From NCBI RefSeq assembly GCF_014251815.1, contig NZ_CP059202.1:62001-126000 (forward strand): a DNA stretch of 64,000 nucleotides, read 5' to 3'. The notes under the pieces were generated by a model that did no database searches, was not told where the DNA came from, and saw nothing but the letters and a program-made list of their open reading frames with translations. The DNA is from Blattabacterium cuenoti. GTDB lineage: Bacteria; Bacteroidota; Bacteroidia; Flavobacteriales; Blattabacteriaceae. Position numbers and translations under genes: made by a program. Below are positions 18,518 to 27,617 of the stretch, piece by piece (the stretch's first letter is position 1; each line of letters begins with the position of its first letter).

Positions 18518-19654
18518 TTTTAAGGCTTGATCGATATCTTCTATAAGATCTTCTACATTTTCTATTCCCATAGATAAACGTATGAGTGAATCTTGTATTC
18601 CTGCATGAATTCTAGCTTCTACAGGAGTAGATTTATGAGTCATAGTTGCTGGTTGACAAATCAAACTTTTTGTCCCCCCCAAGCTTTCTGCTAACTTAAA
18701 TAATTTTGTAGAGGTGACTACTTTTTTTGCTGACTCTATTGTGTCTTTTTTAAGACTAAAAGAAACAATTCCTCCGAAATATCGTTGTTGTTTTAATGCT
18801 ATAAAATGATTTTTATGATGCGATAATCCAGGGTAATAGATTTTATCTATTTTATCATTCTTTTTTAAGAAAGAAGCAATTTGAAATGCATTTTTAGATT
18901 GTTTTTTTATACGTAAATATAATGTTTGACTTCCTCTTATTGTCAACCAACAATCAATAGGGGAGAGAACGCCTCCAGTTGCATTTTGAATATATTTTAA
19001 TTTTTCATATAAGTCAGTGTCTTTCACTGTAATTAATCCCGCTAATACATCTGAATGTCCTGCTAAATATTTTGTCGCACTATGAACTACTATATCTGAT
19101 CCTAATTTCAAAGGATTTTGAATAGCAGGAGAAGAAAAAGTATTATCTACAACAACTAAAATTTGTTGATTTTTCTTTTTGGATTTTTTGCTAATATATT
19201 CTATATCAGAAATTTTTAAAGTAGGATTGGTTGGAGATTCCAACCAAATTAATTTAGTATTATCGGAAATAGAATTAATAGTTTTTTCTGCGTCTGTTGT
19301 GTCTACAAATTTAGTGTTAATTCCTAATTTTTTATACAGATTCAGTAAACGGAATGTTCCTCCATAAATATCATCTATAGCTACTATTTCATCCCCATAT
19401 TTTAGCAATTTTAATACAGCATCCACAGATGCTAATCCAGAAGAAAACGCGAGACTAGCATAACCGTATTCCAATTTAGTTATTAAATCTTCCAATATTT
19501 TTCTTGTAGGGTTATTAGTTCTACTATAGTCGAATCCTTTATGAACACCAGGAGATTCCTGTACATAAGTTGATGTTTGATATATTGGTGTGGATATTGC
19601 GCCTGTAAGAGGATCAGACAAAATATTTTGAATAAGCCTTGTTTCTTCCTTCAT
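18509..19654 (-). CDS. metB: Cys/Met-metabolism PLP enzyme (cystathionine gamma-synthase/lyase type)
   Basis: The 381-residue protein has the family signature around the PLP lysine (HSATKYLAGHSDV), PTNPTLKISDI, QTSTYVQESPGVHKGFDYSR and LAESLGGTKSLICQPATMTH. The length and motifs fit the gamma-synthase/gamma-lyase group of trans-sulfuration. Sequence alone does not separate synthase (methionine direction) from lyase (cysteine direction), so the symbol is a best guess. It is a lone minus-strand gene, divergent from the atp operon. Confidence 0.82.
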   Translation of the reverse strand: MKEETRLIQNILSDPLTGAISTPIYQTSTYVQESPGVHKGFDYSRTNNPTRKILEDLITKLEYGYASLAFSSGLASVDAVLKLLKYGDEIVAIDDIYGGTFRLLNLYKKLGINTKFVDTTDAEKTINSISDNTKLIWLESPTNPTLKISDIEYISKKSKKKNQQILVVVDNTFSSPAIQNPLKLGSDIVVHSATKYLAGHSDVLAGLITVKDTDLYEKLKYIQNATGGVLSPIDCWLTIRGSQTLYLRIKKQSKNAFQIASFLKKNDKIDKIYYPGLSHHKNHFIALKQQRYFGGIVSFSLKKDTIESAKKVVTSTKLFKLAESLGGTKSLICQPATMTHKSTPVEARIHAGIQDSLIRLSMGIENVEDLIEDIDQALKSL

Positions 19655-19695
19655 CGTTAATGTTAATAAAATTTCATCAATTGAATCATTGAATG

Positions 19696-19703
19696 CAAAT
19701 GTA
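19696..19703 (-). promoter_or_regulatory. Candidate -7 element for the trans-sulfuration gene
   Basis: On the minus strand the octamer reads TACATTTG, an exact TAnnTTTG match 42 bases before the ATG at 19654. It lies in the 143-base divergent gap shared with the atp operon. Without a -33 element or transcript data this remains tentative. Confidence 0.35.
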
Positions 19704-19768
19704 CTTAAAATGAAAATAGAATCTTTATTAGAAAACGATTTTTTCTACAAAATAAAAGGAAAAAAATA

Positions 19769-19776
19769 TAAATTTG
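19769..19776 (+). promoter_or_regulatory. Candidate -7 element for the atp operon
   Basis: TAAATTTG is an exact TAnnTTTG match 22 bases before the atpB ATG at 19798. It overlaps an in-frame TTG that could be mistaken for the start. No good -33 TTTG is visible at about 19 bases upstream. Confidence 0.35.
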
Positions 19777-19797
19777 TTTTCTATTTTTTCATTAGAG

Positions 19798-20874
19798 ATG
19801 ATTTCGAAAAAAATAATACATTCGTTTTTTTCTTTTTTGTTTTTATTTTTGTTTGTTGAATGCGCTAATAAAAATCATAATGAAGATAAAAAAAAAGATG
19901 ATGTAGATATCGCCAATATTATTTTTGATCATGTAGGTGACTCTCATGAATGGCACGTTGTAGGGACTCATAATCATGGAATTACTTTTTCTTTACCAAT
20001 TATTTTATGGAATAGGAACAAAGGATTAGATATTTTTTCTTCATCAAAATTTTCATGTAAAAATGTAGTAAAAGGAAAATATGGATATTATAAAATGTTT
20101 AAGGGGATAATATATAACACGAATTATTTGGGATCGTTATATATGGATTCGAAAGGAGTTCCTAAAAATGATAAACCTTGGGATTTTTCTATTACAAAAA
20201 ATGTGGTATCTATTTTTATGTCTTCTTTTTTGTTATCTTATATTTTTATTCGAATGAAACGGAATTATAAAAATTATCAACTTAAATGGAGTTTAGGTAT
20301 TTTTTTAGAATTTTTAATTTTGTTTATACGGGATGAAATAGCTATTCCTAATATTGGAAGCAGAAAATATAAAATTTTTCTTCCTTTTTTGTTAACATCC
20401 TTTTTTTTTATATTAATTAATAATTTGATAGGCCTTATTCCAGGATTTCCAAATGTAACAGGGAACATAAGTATCACATTAGTATTATCTGTTATGACTT
20501 TTATTGTTAGCAATATAAATTCAAATGTAAGTTATTGGAAACATATTTTTTGGATGCCAGAAGTTCCAATAGGAATTAGATTATTATTAGCACCTATCGA
20601 ATTTATCGGAATTTTTATTCGTCCATTAACTTTGTGTATTCGATTATTTGCTAATATTACTGCTGGACATATAATTATTTTAAGTTTTATTTGTCTCATT
20701 TTTATTTTTAAAAATTTTTTTATAGCTGGGTTTTCCATAATTTTCGGTTTTTTTATTTCTATGTTAGAAATTATGGTTTCTTTTCTACAAGCTTTTATTT
20801 TTACAACTTTGTCTGCTTTACTTATAGGAATGTCCGTTAAAAATTATGATCATGATAGTAGTAAAACACATTAA
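19798..20874 (+). CDS. atpB: F1Fo ATP synthase subunit a, with long exported N-terminus
   Basis: The 358-residue protein has a signal/lipoprotein-like start (FLFLFLFVECAN), a roughly 110-residue non-membrane domain with His/Asp-rich text (HVGDSHEWHVVGTHNHG), then the usual helices. The essential arginine is in PLTLCIRLFANITAGH, and PNVTGNIS is conserved. Long N-terminal extensions are typical of Bacteroidota AtpB. The ATG at 19798 was chosen because the earlier TTG would add eight residues before a good signal peptide. It starts atpBEFHAG. Confidence 0.94.
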   Translation: MISKKIIHSFFSFLFLFLFVECANKNHNEDKKKDDVDIANIIFDHVGDSHEWHVVGTHNHGITFSLPIILWNRNKGLDIFSSSKFSCKNVVKGKYGYYKMFKGIIYNTNYLGSLYMDSKGVPKNDKPWDFSITKNVVSIFMSSFLLSYIFIRMKRNYKNYQLKWSLGIFLEFLILFIRDEIAIPNIGSRKYKIFLPFLLTSFFFILINNLIGLIPGFPNVTGNISITLVLSVMTFIVSNINSNVSYWKHIFWMPEVPIGIRLLLAPIEFIGIFIRPLTLCIRLFANITAGHIIILSFICLIFIFKNFFIAGFSIIFGFFISMLEIMVSFLQAFIFTTLSALLIGMSVKNYDHDSSKTH

Positions 20875-20888
20875 AAAATATTAATAAT

Positions 20889-21125
20889 ATGAATAATATG
20901 GATATAGATTTAACTTATTCAGGTTTAGCCGCTTTAGGATCCGGTCTTGCAGTAATAGGAGCAGGATTAGGAATTGGAAAAATTGGAAGCTCCGCAATGG
21001 ATGCTATTGCGAGACAACCTGAAGCTTCAAATAAAATACAAAATGCTATGATTATAGCGGCAGCATTAATTGAAGGGGCAGCATTGTTTGGGATTGTTAC
21101 TACATTATTAGCTGTATTTAAATAA
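20889..21125 (+). CDS. atpE: F1Fo ATP synthase subunit c
   Basis: This 78-residue hairpin has two membrane helices with the glycine-rich first helix (GSGLAVIGAGLGIGKIG), polar loop ARQPEAS, and the ion-carrying glutamate Glu62 in AALIEGAALFGIV. The Na+-specific Gln/Glu-Ser ligands are not seen, so the ring is probably proton-driven. It forms the rotor ring in the inner membrane. MNNMDID may start at either Met. Confidence 0.97.
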   Translation: MNNMDIDLTYSGLAALGSGLAVIGAGLGIGKIGSSAMDAIARQPEASNKIQNAMIIAAALIEGAALFGIVTTLLAVFK

Positions 21126-21135
21126 TAAAATACCA

Positions 21136-21621
21136 ATGGATTTAGTCACTCCTTCTATTGGATTAATTGTTTGGCATACAATAATATTTGTAATACTTAT
21201 GCTTTTTCTTTCGAAATTTGCTTGGAAACCCATAATAAATTTTATTGATCAAAGAGAGGAAAAAATTAAACTATCTATTGAAAAAGCAGATAAAATGAGA
21301 GAACAATTGAAACATATAGAAGATAAGAAAAATAAAATTTTAAAGGAAATTCGTATAAAAAGAGATATGATTTTGAAGGAAGCCATTCAAATCAAAGAAA
21401 AAATAAAATCAAAAGCTATAGAAGAAGGTACGATAGAAAAGAAAAAAATTATAGAAGAAACAAAAAAGAATATTCAAATAGAAAAAAAAGTTGCAATTCA
21501 TAAATTAAAAAATGAAATAGGATATATTTCTATACAAATAGCAGAAAAAATATTAAAAAAAGAGCTAGATCAAAACGATAAACAAGATAAATTTATAAAA
21601 GAATTAGTAGATCAATACTAA
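21136..21621 (+). CDS. atpF: F1Fo ATP synthase subunit b
   Basis: The 161-residue protein has one N-terminal membrane helix (GLIVWHTIIFVILMLFL) and the conserved FAWKPI just after it, followed by a long charged coiled coil rich in Lys/Glu/Ile. That is the peripheral stalk subunit b. The extreme Lys/Ile content reflects the base composition of the genome. It starts 10 bases after atpE. Confidence 0.96.
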   Translation: MDLVTPSIGLIVWHTIIFVILMLFLSKFAWKPIINFIDQREEKIKLSIEKADKMREQLKHIEDKKNKILKEIRIKRDMILKEAIQIKEKIKSKAIEEGTIEKKKIIEETKKNIQIEKKVAIHKLKNEIGYISIQIAEKILKKELDQNDKQDKFIKELVDQY

Positions 21622-21655
21622 CTAATAATAAACTAATTTTATTGAAATATTCGAA

Positions 21656-22195
21656 ATGTTTTCAAATAAAAAAATAATTCAACATTACGCTAAAGTTTTT
21701 TTAGAATATTCTCTTATTAATAAAAATAGCGATATTACTTATGAGAAAATGAAAGAAATATCTTTTTTTTTAAATAAAAACACAGAAATATGTATGATTC
21801 TCCATACTTCCATGTTGGGTTATGAAAAAAAAATCAAAATTTTAAAAAAAATATTTTATAATTTTGATTTTTTACTTTTTCAATTTATTAAACTTTTAAC
21901 TATAAGAAAAAGAGAATCTCTTTTAAAAGAAATTTTTTTAGAATACCAAAAAATATACGAAGAAAATCAAAAAGGATTTGTGGAATCTATTATGATTTCT
22001 GCCTTTCCTTTGAGAAAGGATATACAAAAAACAATTGCACATAAAATAGTATCTAATAAAAAAAGATTTCATATCATAAATAGAATTGATAAATCTATTA
22101 TTGGAGGTTTTATATTCCGTGTAGGATATAAAGAATGGAATTTTAGTATTCAAGAACAATTGTCTTATATTAAAAACATATTTCAAAATTACTAA
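21656..22195 (+). CDS. atpH: F1Fo ATP synthase subunit delta
   Basis: The 179-residue protein aligns in outline with OSCP/delta: an N-terminal helical bundle beginning YAKVFLEYSLINKN, and a C-terminal motif IDKSIIGGFIFRVGYKEWNFSIQEQL, close to the family's D-x-SLIGGF-x-LRIGD pattern. It joins the stator stalk to F1. The position between atpF and atpA supports the call although overall conservation is weak. Confidence 0.92.
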   Translation: MFSNKKIIQHYAKVFLEYSLINKNSDITYEKMKEISFFLNKNTEICMILHTSMLGYEKKIKILKKIFYNFDFLLFQFIKLLTIRKRESLLKEIFLEYQKIYEENQKGFVESIMISAFPLRKDIQKTIAHKIVSNKKRFHIINRIDKSIIGGFIFRVGYKEWNFSIQEQLSYIKNIFQNY

Positions 22196-22216
22196 ATATA
22201 AAGATTTTATTTTCAT

Positions 22217-23794
22217 ATGTCAGATTTAAAATATTCTGAAATTTCATCAATTCTTAAGAAGGAATTATCAAATTTTCAATTTGAAACAAAATTATCCGAA
22301 TTTGGGGTGATTGTTCAAATAGGGGATGGAGTTGTTAGATCTTTTGGCCTTAATTCCGCTTTTTATGGAGAATTAGTTGAATTTCATGATGGAACAAAAG
22401 GAATGGTTTTGAATCTAGAAGAAGATCATGTAAGTATAGTTTTACTTAGTCCCCCAAAAAATTTGAAAGAAGGAGACATAGTAAAAAGAACTAAAAAAAT
22501 TTTTTCAATCAAAGTAGGGGAAAATATGTTAGGTCGTATTGTAAATGTATTAGGAGATCCTATAGATGGAAAAGGTTCTATAGAAGGAGACCTATTTGAA
22601 ATGCCGTTAGAAAGAAAGGCTCCAGGTGTTATTTACAGAGAACCTGTTAAAGAACCACTTCAAACAGGTATAAAATTTATAGATTCTATGATTCCCATAG
22701 GAAAAGGACAAAGAGAATTAATTATTGGTGATAGACAAACTGGAAAAACAACTATAGCTATTGATACAATTATTAATCAAAAAAGATTTTTTGAACAAAA
22801 TAAACCTGTTTATTGCATTTATGTAGCTATTAGTCAAAAGGGTTCTACAATAGCGAGAATTGCAAAAATTTTACAAGAAAAAGGAGCAATGTCTTACACA
22901 ATTATAGTTTCTGCGACTTCTTCTGATCCAGTTTCTATGCAAGTTTTTGCTCCATTTTCTGGAACTGCTATAGGTGAATATTTTAGGGACACAGGTCGCT
23001 CTTCCTTAGTCGTATACGATGATCTTTCAAAACAAGCGGTTTCTTATAGGGAAATATCCTTATTATTACGACGTCCTCCTGGTAGAGAAGCTTATCCCGG
23101 AGATGTCTTTTATTTACATTCTCGTCTTTTAGAACGATCAGCTAAAATTATAAAAGATCAAAAAATGGCTGAAAATATGAATGATATTCCATTTTCTATT
23201 ATAAAAAAAATCAAAGGGGGAGGATCTTTAACTGCATTACCTATTATTGAAACTCAGTCTGGAGACATATCTTCTTATATTCCTACGAATGTTATTTCTA
23301 TTACAGATGGACAAATTTTTTTAGAAAAAGATTTATTTCATTCTGGAGTGCGTCCTGCAATTAATGAAAGTATATCTGTTTCTCGTGTAGGAGGATCTGC
23401 ACAAATTAAATCTATGAGAGAAATATCTGGAACTTTAAAATTAGATCAAGCTCAATTTAGAGAATTAGAATCTTTTTCTAAATTTGGTTCAGAATTGGAT
23501 TCATACACTATGAATATCCTAAAAAAAGGAAGAATTAATATAGAAATATTAAAACAACCTTCTCATACTCCTTATGATATAGCAGATCAGATAGCTATTA
23601 TTTATGCTGGAACTAAAAATTTACTTCATAAGATTCCCATTGATAGAATTTCAGATTTTGAAAAAGAATATCTTTTTTATCTAAAAGAGAAACATGAAAA
23701 TATTTTAACTTCTTTAAGAAGTGGAATTTTAAACGAAGAAATATCAAATATTTTAGAAACAGTAGTTTTAGAATTAAGTGATAAATATGTCTAA
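22217..23794 (+). CDS. atpA: F1Fo ATP synthase subunit alpha
   Basis: The 525-residue protein has the P-loop GDRQTGKT at residues 171-178, [20 protein letters not shown]-type Walker B region, the arginine-finger segment [12 protein letters not shown] and the [20 protein letters not shown] signature. It is the non-catalytic nucleotide-binding subunit of F1. The stop overlaps the start of atpG by 8 bases. Confidence 0.98.
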   Translation: MSDLKYSEISSILKKELSNFQFETKLSEFGVIVQIGDGVVRSFGLNSAFYGELVEFHDGTKGMVLNLEEDHVSIVLLSPPKNLKEGDIVKRTKKIFSIKVGENMLGRIVNVLGDPIDGKGSIEGDLFEMPLERKAPGVIYREPVKEPLQTGIKFIDSMIPIGKGQRELIIGDRQTGKTTIAIDTIINQKRFFEQNKPVYCIYVAISQKGSTIARIAKILQEKGAMSYTIIVSATSSDPVSMQVFAPFSGTAIGEYFRDTGRSSLVVYDDLSKQAVSYREISLLLRRPPGREAYPGDVFYLHSRLLERSAKIIKDQKMAENMNDIPFSIIKKIKGGGSLTALPIIETQSGDISSYIPTNVISITDGQIFLEKDLFHSGVRPAINESISVSRVGGSAQIKSMREISGTLKLDQAQFRELESFSKFGSELDSYTMNILKKGRINIEILKQPSHTPYDIADQIAIIYAGTKNLLHKIPIDRISDFEKEYLFYLKEKHENILTSLRSGILNEEISNILETVVLELSDKYV

Positions 23795-24659
23795 TCTCAA
23801 AGAAATCAAAAGAAGAATACTGTCTGTAGAATCAGTTATAAAAACTACAGAAGCAATGAAAATGATTTCTGTAGTAAAATTACGAAAAACAAAAGATTTA
23901 CTTCTCCAATCCAAAATTTATTTGGATTATATAGAAATGATTCTTTTAGATATTTTGTTAATAGAAAACAAAAAAATTACTGAAAAAAATAAATATTTTT
24001 TAGAAAAAAAAGGAAAAATACAATTATTTATTGTATTTACTTCTGATCGTGGTTTATGTGGCTCTTTTAATTCTTCTATTTTTGAAAAAATTCATGATAT
24101 TTTTCAAAAAAAAGGAAATTTACATAATGAATGTATGTTTTTATCTATTGGAAAAAAAGGATTTGATTTTTTGTGTAAAAACAGGAAATATGTGATATAT
24201 AATAAGAATTGTATCGAAAGCAATTTATCGAATCAAAAAATTATATCTTTAGTATCAGAGTTGATTTTGGGTTTTTTCAAAAATAAATTTTCTTCTATTT
24301 ATTTAATATATAACCATTTAAAAAATTCCTTATTTCAAGAAACAATTGTAGAAAAATTTCTTCCAATTACTGCTAAAGATTTAAAAAAAAAAATACTAGA
24401 AATTTCCTATATTTTAGAACCTTCTCAAAAAAAAATATTCAATTTTTTGATTCCAAAATTTTTAAACGCTAAATTATTGAAAATTTTTTGGGAATCTACT
24501 ACAGCAGAATATACAGCTCGTATGATATCTATGCATAAAGCTACAGAAAATGCATATGATATTAAACATGATTTGATATTAAATTACAATAAAGAAAGAC
24601 AAACTACAATAACTAAAGAAATACTTGAAATTATCAGTGGATTAGAATCTATGAAATAA
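23787..24659 (+). CDS. atpG: F1Fo ATP synthase subunit gamma
   Basis: The 290-residue protein has the N-terminal coiled-coil start [29 protein letters not shown], the [12 protein letters not shown] signature and the C-terminal helix with [18 protein letters not shown]. It is the central rotor shaft. The ATG at 23787 is preferred to an in-frame GTG nine bases earlier. It ends this cluster; atpD and atpC are absent from the window, a split that occurs in Bacteroidota. Confidence 0.96.
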   Translation: MSNLKEIKRRILSVESVIKTTEAMKMISVVKLRKTKDLLLQSKIYLDYIEMILLDILLIENKKITEKNKYFLEKKGKIQLFIVFTSDRGLCGSFNSSIFEKIHDIFQKKGNLHNECMFLSIGKKGFDFLCKNRKYVIYNKNCIESNLSNQKIISLVSELILGFFKNKFSSIYLIYNHLKNSLFQETIVEKFLPITAKDLKKKILEISYILEPSQKKIFNFLIPKFLNAKLLKIFWESTTAEYTARMISMHKATENAYDIKHDLILNYNKERQTTITKEILEIISGLESMK

Positions 24660-24722
24660 AAAAAAATAATAAAAATTCCAATTATCCATTTTTTTACAAA
24701 TTTTTACAAAAAAAATATAATT

Positions 24723-25721
24723 ATGGAAAATATGTTAACAGGAATTAGAAGTACAGGGTCTCCTCATTTAGGAAATATTTTAGGTGTTATTATTCCGTCT
24801 GTATCCATGGCTAATAAAAACATAAAACATTCCTCATTTATATTTATAGCAGATTTACATTCTATGGTTCAAATGAATCATATAAATATAAAAGCAATAA
24901 AAAATAATACTTATCAAATTGCAGCTGCATGGTTAGCTTTTGGGTTAAATGTTGATAATTGTTTATTTTATAGACAATCCGATGTTTCATTGGTAACTGA
25001 ATTAGCTTGGTATTTCAATTGTTTGTATCCATACAAAAGACTTGCATTATCTCATGCTTTCAAAAAAGAAATGAAAAAAATAGATCAAAGCAAAATAAGC
25101 GCCGGTTTATTTACTTATCCTATTTTAATGGCTGCCGATATTTTACTTTATAATGCAAAAATTGTTCCAGTAGGAATGGATCAATTACAACATATAGAAA
25201 TAGCTCGTCGTATAGCTAATTATTTTAATAAAAAAATAGGAAAAAAATTATTTGTGTTACCTAATGCATTTTTACAAAAAAAAAGTATGTTCGTGTTAGG
25301 AACAGATGGAAAAAAAATGAGTAAATCTCAAAAAAATTGTATTGATATTTTTTCTTCTGATGAAATTTTGAAGAAACAAATTATGAGTATTCGCACAGAT
25401 AGTAAATCCGTAGAAGAAAAGAAAAAACCTGAAAATGATTATATTATGTCTTTATACAGTTTACTAGCTTCTGTGGAAGAAATAGATATTATGAAAAAAA
25501 AATATATCAAAGGAGGATATGGATATTATGAAGCAAAAATTGCATTATATGAACATATCATTCATAAATTCTCGTCGGAGAGAAAGAAATTTTTTTCTTT
25601 TATGAAAAATAAATCTTTATTAGATCATATTTTATTTCTAGGAGCTAAAAAAGCAAAAAGTATAGCTCACGAAAGATTAAATTTTATTAGAAAATATTTG
25701 AATTTCAATTCTATAATTTGA
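24723..25721 (+). CDS. trpS: Tryptophanyl-tRNA synthetase
   Basis: The 332-residue class I synthetase has TGIRSTGSPHLGN (HIGH-type motif at residues 15-18), FIADLHSMVQ, AADILLYNAKIVPVGMDQLQH and the KMSKSQ loop in GTDGKKMSKSQKN. Length and motifs are standard for bacterial TrpRS. It charges tRNA-Trp. It is 60 bases after atpG and stands alone before the grpE-dnaJ promoter region. Confidence 0.96.
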   Translation: MENMLTGIRSTGSPHLGNILGVIIPSVSMANKNIKHSSFIFIADLHSMVQMNHINIKAIKNNTYQIAAAWLAFGLNVDNCLFYRQSDVSLVTELAWYFNCLYPYKRLALSHAFKKEMKKIDQSKISAGLFTYPILMAADILLYNAKIVPVGMDQLQHIEIARRIANYFNKKIGKKLFVLPNAFLQKKSMFVLGTDGKKMSKSQKNCIDIFSSDEILKKQIMSIRTDSKSVEEKKKPENDYIMSLYSLLASVEEIDIMKKKYIKGGYGYYEAKIALYEHIIHKFSSERKKFFSFMKNKSLLDHILFLGAKKAKSIAHERLNFIRKYLNFNSII

Positions 25722-25730
25722 TTAATTTAG

Positions 25731-25743
25731 TGTCATTATGACA
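25731..25743. promoter_or_regulatory. 13-base palindrome upstream of grpE
   Basis: TGTCAT-T-ATGACA is a perfect inverted repeat just after the trpS stop and 70 bases before grpE. It could be a protein-binding site for the heat-shock genes or a weak hairpin ending trpS; T-rich sequence follows but no strong terminator. It does not resemble a CIRCE element. Function is unassigned. Confidence 0.35.
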
Positions 25744-25765
25744 TAATTTTAATTTTTGGCAAATC

Positions 25766-25796
25766 TTTTGCTCCTAAGTCCATAGAATTAATATTG
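25766..25796 (+). promoter_or_regulatory. Candidate grpE-dnaJ promoter
   Basis: A TTTTG (25766-25770) is followed after 18 bases by TAATATTG (25789-25796), one mismatch from the Bacteroidota -7 consensus TAnnTTTG. Spacing near 19 is what the phylum's sigma-A promoters use. The -7 element ends 17 bases before the grpE ATG. This is the best-spaced promoter candidate I see in the window. Confidence 0.42.
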
Positions 25797-25813
25797 AAAA
25801 TATTTTTTATATT

Positions 25814-26413
25814 ATGGATATCACTCAAAAAAATACTGAGAAAAATACTGAGAAAAATACTGAGAAAAATACTGAGAAAAATACTGAGAAAAATACTGAG
25901 AAACGATCAAAATCATATAATGAAACAGATGAAAAAACATCTGATTCCTCTTATTATTACAAAAAAGAAATTAAATTTCTTAAAAAGGAATTAGAAAAAG
26001 AAAAAGATAAATTTTTACGTCTTTTTGCAGAATTTGAAAACTATAAAAAACGTATTCAAAAAGAAAGGGTTGATATTTTTAGAGATGTTCATGAACAAAT
26101 TATTATAGATTTAATTCCAATTTTAGATGATTTTGAAAGAGGAATTAAAGAATTAAGAAAATATCAAGATGAACATCTTGTAAAAGGAGTATTTTTGATA
26201 CAGGAAAAATTTATTAAAATTTTAAAAGAAAAAGGATTAAGTAAAATAAAAATAAAAAAAGGAGATGATTTTAACACAGATTTTCATGAAGCGATAACAC
26301 AAATTCCAGCTATTACAGAAAATTTAAAAGGAAAAATCATAGAAATTATAGAAGCTGGATATCTTCTAAAAGAAAAAGTTATACGACATGCTAAAGTCAT
26401 TACCGGAAAATAA
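25814..26413 (+). CDS. grpE: Nucleotide exchange factor GrpE with NTEK repeat tail
   Basis: The 199-residue protein has the GrpE coiled coil (EKDKFLRLFAEFENYKKRIQKER) and C-terminal beta domain (DDFNTDFHEAITQIP, GYLLKEKVIRHAKVI). It is the ADP/ATP exchange factor for DnaK. Residues 7-30 are six exact copies of NTEK encoded by a 12-base tandem repeat. The tail is disordered in this family, so copy number is probably tolerated. dnaJ follows after 18 bases; dnaK is not in the window. Confidence 0.95.
   Translation: MDITQKNTEKNTEKNTEKNTEKNTEKNTEKRSKSYNETDEKTSDSSYYYKKEIKFLKKELEKEKDKFLRLFAEFENYKKRIQKERVDIFRDVHEQIIIDLIPILDDFERGIKELRKYQDEHLVKGVFLIQEKFIKILKEKGLSKIKIKKGDDFNTDFHEAITQIPAITENLKGKIIEIIEAGYLLKEKVIRHAKVITGK
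25832..25903 (+). repeat. 12-base tandem repeat, six perfect copies, in grpE
   Basis: The unit AATACTGAGAAA occurs six times without a mismatch, in frame, encoding Asn-Thr-Glu-Lys each time. The perfection suggests recent slippage and likely length variation between strains. A second reading frame through it gives a false overlapping open frame (KILR repeats). Confidence 0.95.
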
Positions 26414-26431
26414 TTAACAATTTTTGTCTTC

Positions 26432-27550
26432 ATGATGAAAAAAGATTATTACGAAGTATTAGGAGTTTCTAGAGAAGCTCCTCCAGAAGAAATTAAAAAA
26501 GCTTATCGAAAATTAGCAATAAAATATCATCCAGATAAGAATTTAGATAATAAAAAGAAAGCCGAAGAAAAATTTAAAGAAGCTGCTGAAGCTTATGAAG
26601 TTTTAAGTAATCCAGAAAAAAGGCAACGTTACGATAAATTTGGACATTCTGGAATAAAAGGAACTGGTTCTAGTTCAGGAATGAATATGGAAGATATTTT
26701 CGCAAATTTTGGTGATATCTTTGCTGACGCATTTGGAGAGGGGTTTTCCAGTTTCGGTTTTGGAAGATCAACTAGACATAAAACTATTAAAGGGAGTGAT
26801 TTAAGAATCAGAGTAAAACTTTTATTAGAAGAAATAGCTAATGGGGTAGAAAAAAAAGTTAAAGTTAAGAGGCTTAAAGTTGCTAAAGGGATCAAATTTA
26901 AAAATTGTATATCTTGTAATGGTAGCGGTCAAATTACACGAGTTACCAATACTATTTTGGGAAGAATGCAAACCACTTCTCAATGCAATATATGTTATGG
27001 AACTGGAAAAATCATTGAAAATATTCCTTATGGAGCTAATAAACATGGATTAATTAAAGAAGAAGAATTAGTCAATATTAAAATTCCAGCAGGTCTTACA
27101 GAAGGAATTCAATTAAAAGTTTCTGAAAAAGGAAATGAAGCACCATTTGGTGGAATTCCTGGGGATTTGATTGTATTAATTGAGGAGATTCCTCATCCAC
27201 AATTAAAAAGAGAAGGGAACAATCTTCATTATGATTTGTATATATCGTTTCCAGATGCAATATTAGGAGCGTTAAAAGAAGTTCCTACTATTAATGGAAA
27301 AGCAAGAATCAAAATAGATCCAGGAACACAATCCGGAAAAACTCTTAGATTGAAAAACAAAGGATTGCCTAATCTTGAAGGATATGGGCATGGAAGTCTT
27401 TTGATTCATGTGAATGTTTGGACTCCAAAAAAAATTAATGAAGAACAAAGAAAATTTTTTGAAAAAATGAGAAAAAGTGAAAATTTTCTTCCTCATCCAG
27501 GAAATTCAGAAAAATCGTTTTTTGATCGTGTAAGAGAAATGTTTTCTTAA
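26432..27550 (+). CDS. dnaJ: Chaperone DnaJ, form with a single zinc centre
   Basis: The 372-residue protein has a J domain with HPD at residues 33-35, a Gly/Phe linker, and a C-terminal substrate-binding domain. The zinc region has only two CxxCxGxG motifs (CISCNGSG at 159 and CNICYGTG at 185) where canonical DnaJ has four. The stretch after the second, [18 protein letters not shown], replaces the fourth motif, so one zinc site instead of two is expected. I believe this form is common in Flavobacteriia but cannot check that here. It works with DnaK and GrpE. Confidence 0.95.
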   Translation: MMKKDYYEVLGVSREAPPEEIKKAYRKLAIKYHPDKNLDNKKKAEEKFKEAAEAYEVLSNPEKRQRYDKFGHSGIKGTGSSSGMNMEDIFANFGDIFADAFGEGFSSFGFGRSTRHKTIKGSDLRIRVKLLLEEIANGVEKKVKVKRLKVAKGIKFKNCISCNGSGQITRVTNTILGRMQTTSQCNICYGTGKIIENIPYGANKHGLIKEEELVNIKIPAGLTEGIQLKVSEKGNEAPFGGIPGDLIVLIEEIPHPQLKREGNNLHYDLYISFPDAILGALKEVPTINGKARIKIDPGTQSGKTLRLKNKGLPNLEGYGHGSLLIHVNVWTPKKINEEQRKFFEKMRKSENFLPHPGNSEKSFFDRVREMFS

Positions 27551-27617
27551 ATCAAAAAAAAACTCAAAATTTACTAGGTTATTATTTTTACTGTTTTATT
27601 TTTATAGTTTATATAAC

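Noticed and set aside
25832-25903. Short regular repeats as a possible CRISPR array
   Set aside because: Units are 12 bases, contiguous and in frame within grpE, with no spacers and no cas genes.
25794-25994. Open frame with KILR repeats overlapping grpE
   Set aside because: It is the 12-base grpE repeat read in another frame; the GrpE frame has the conserved domain.
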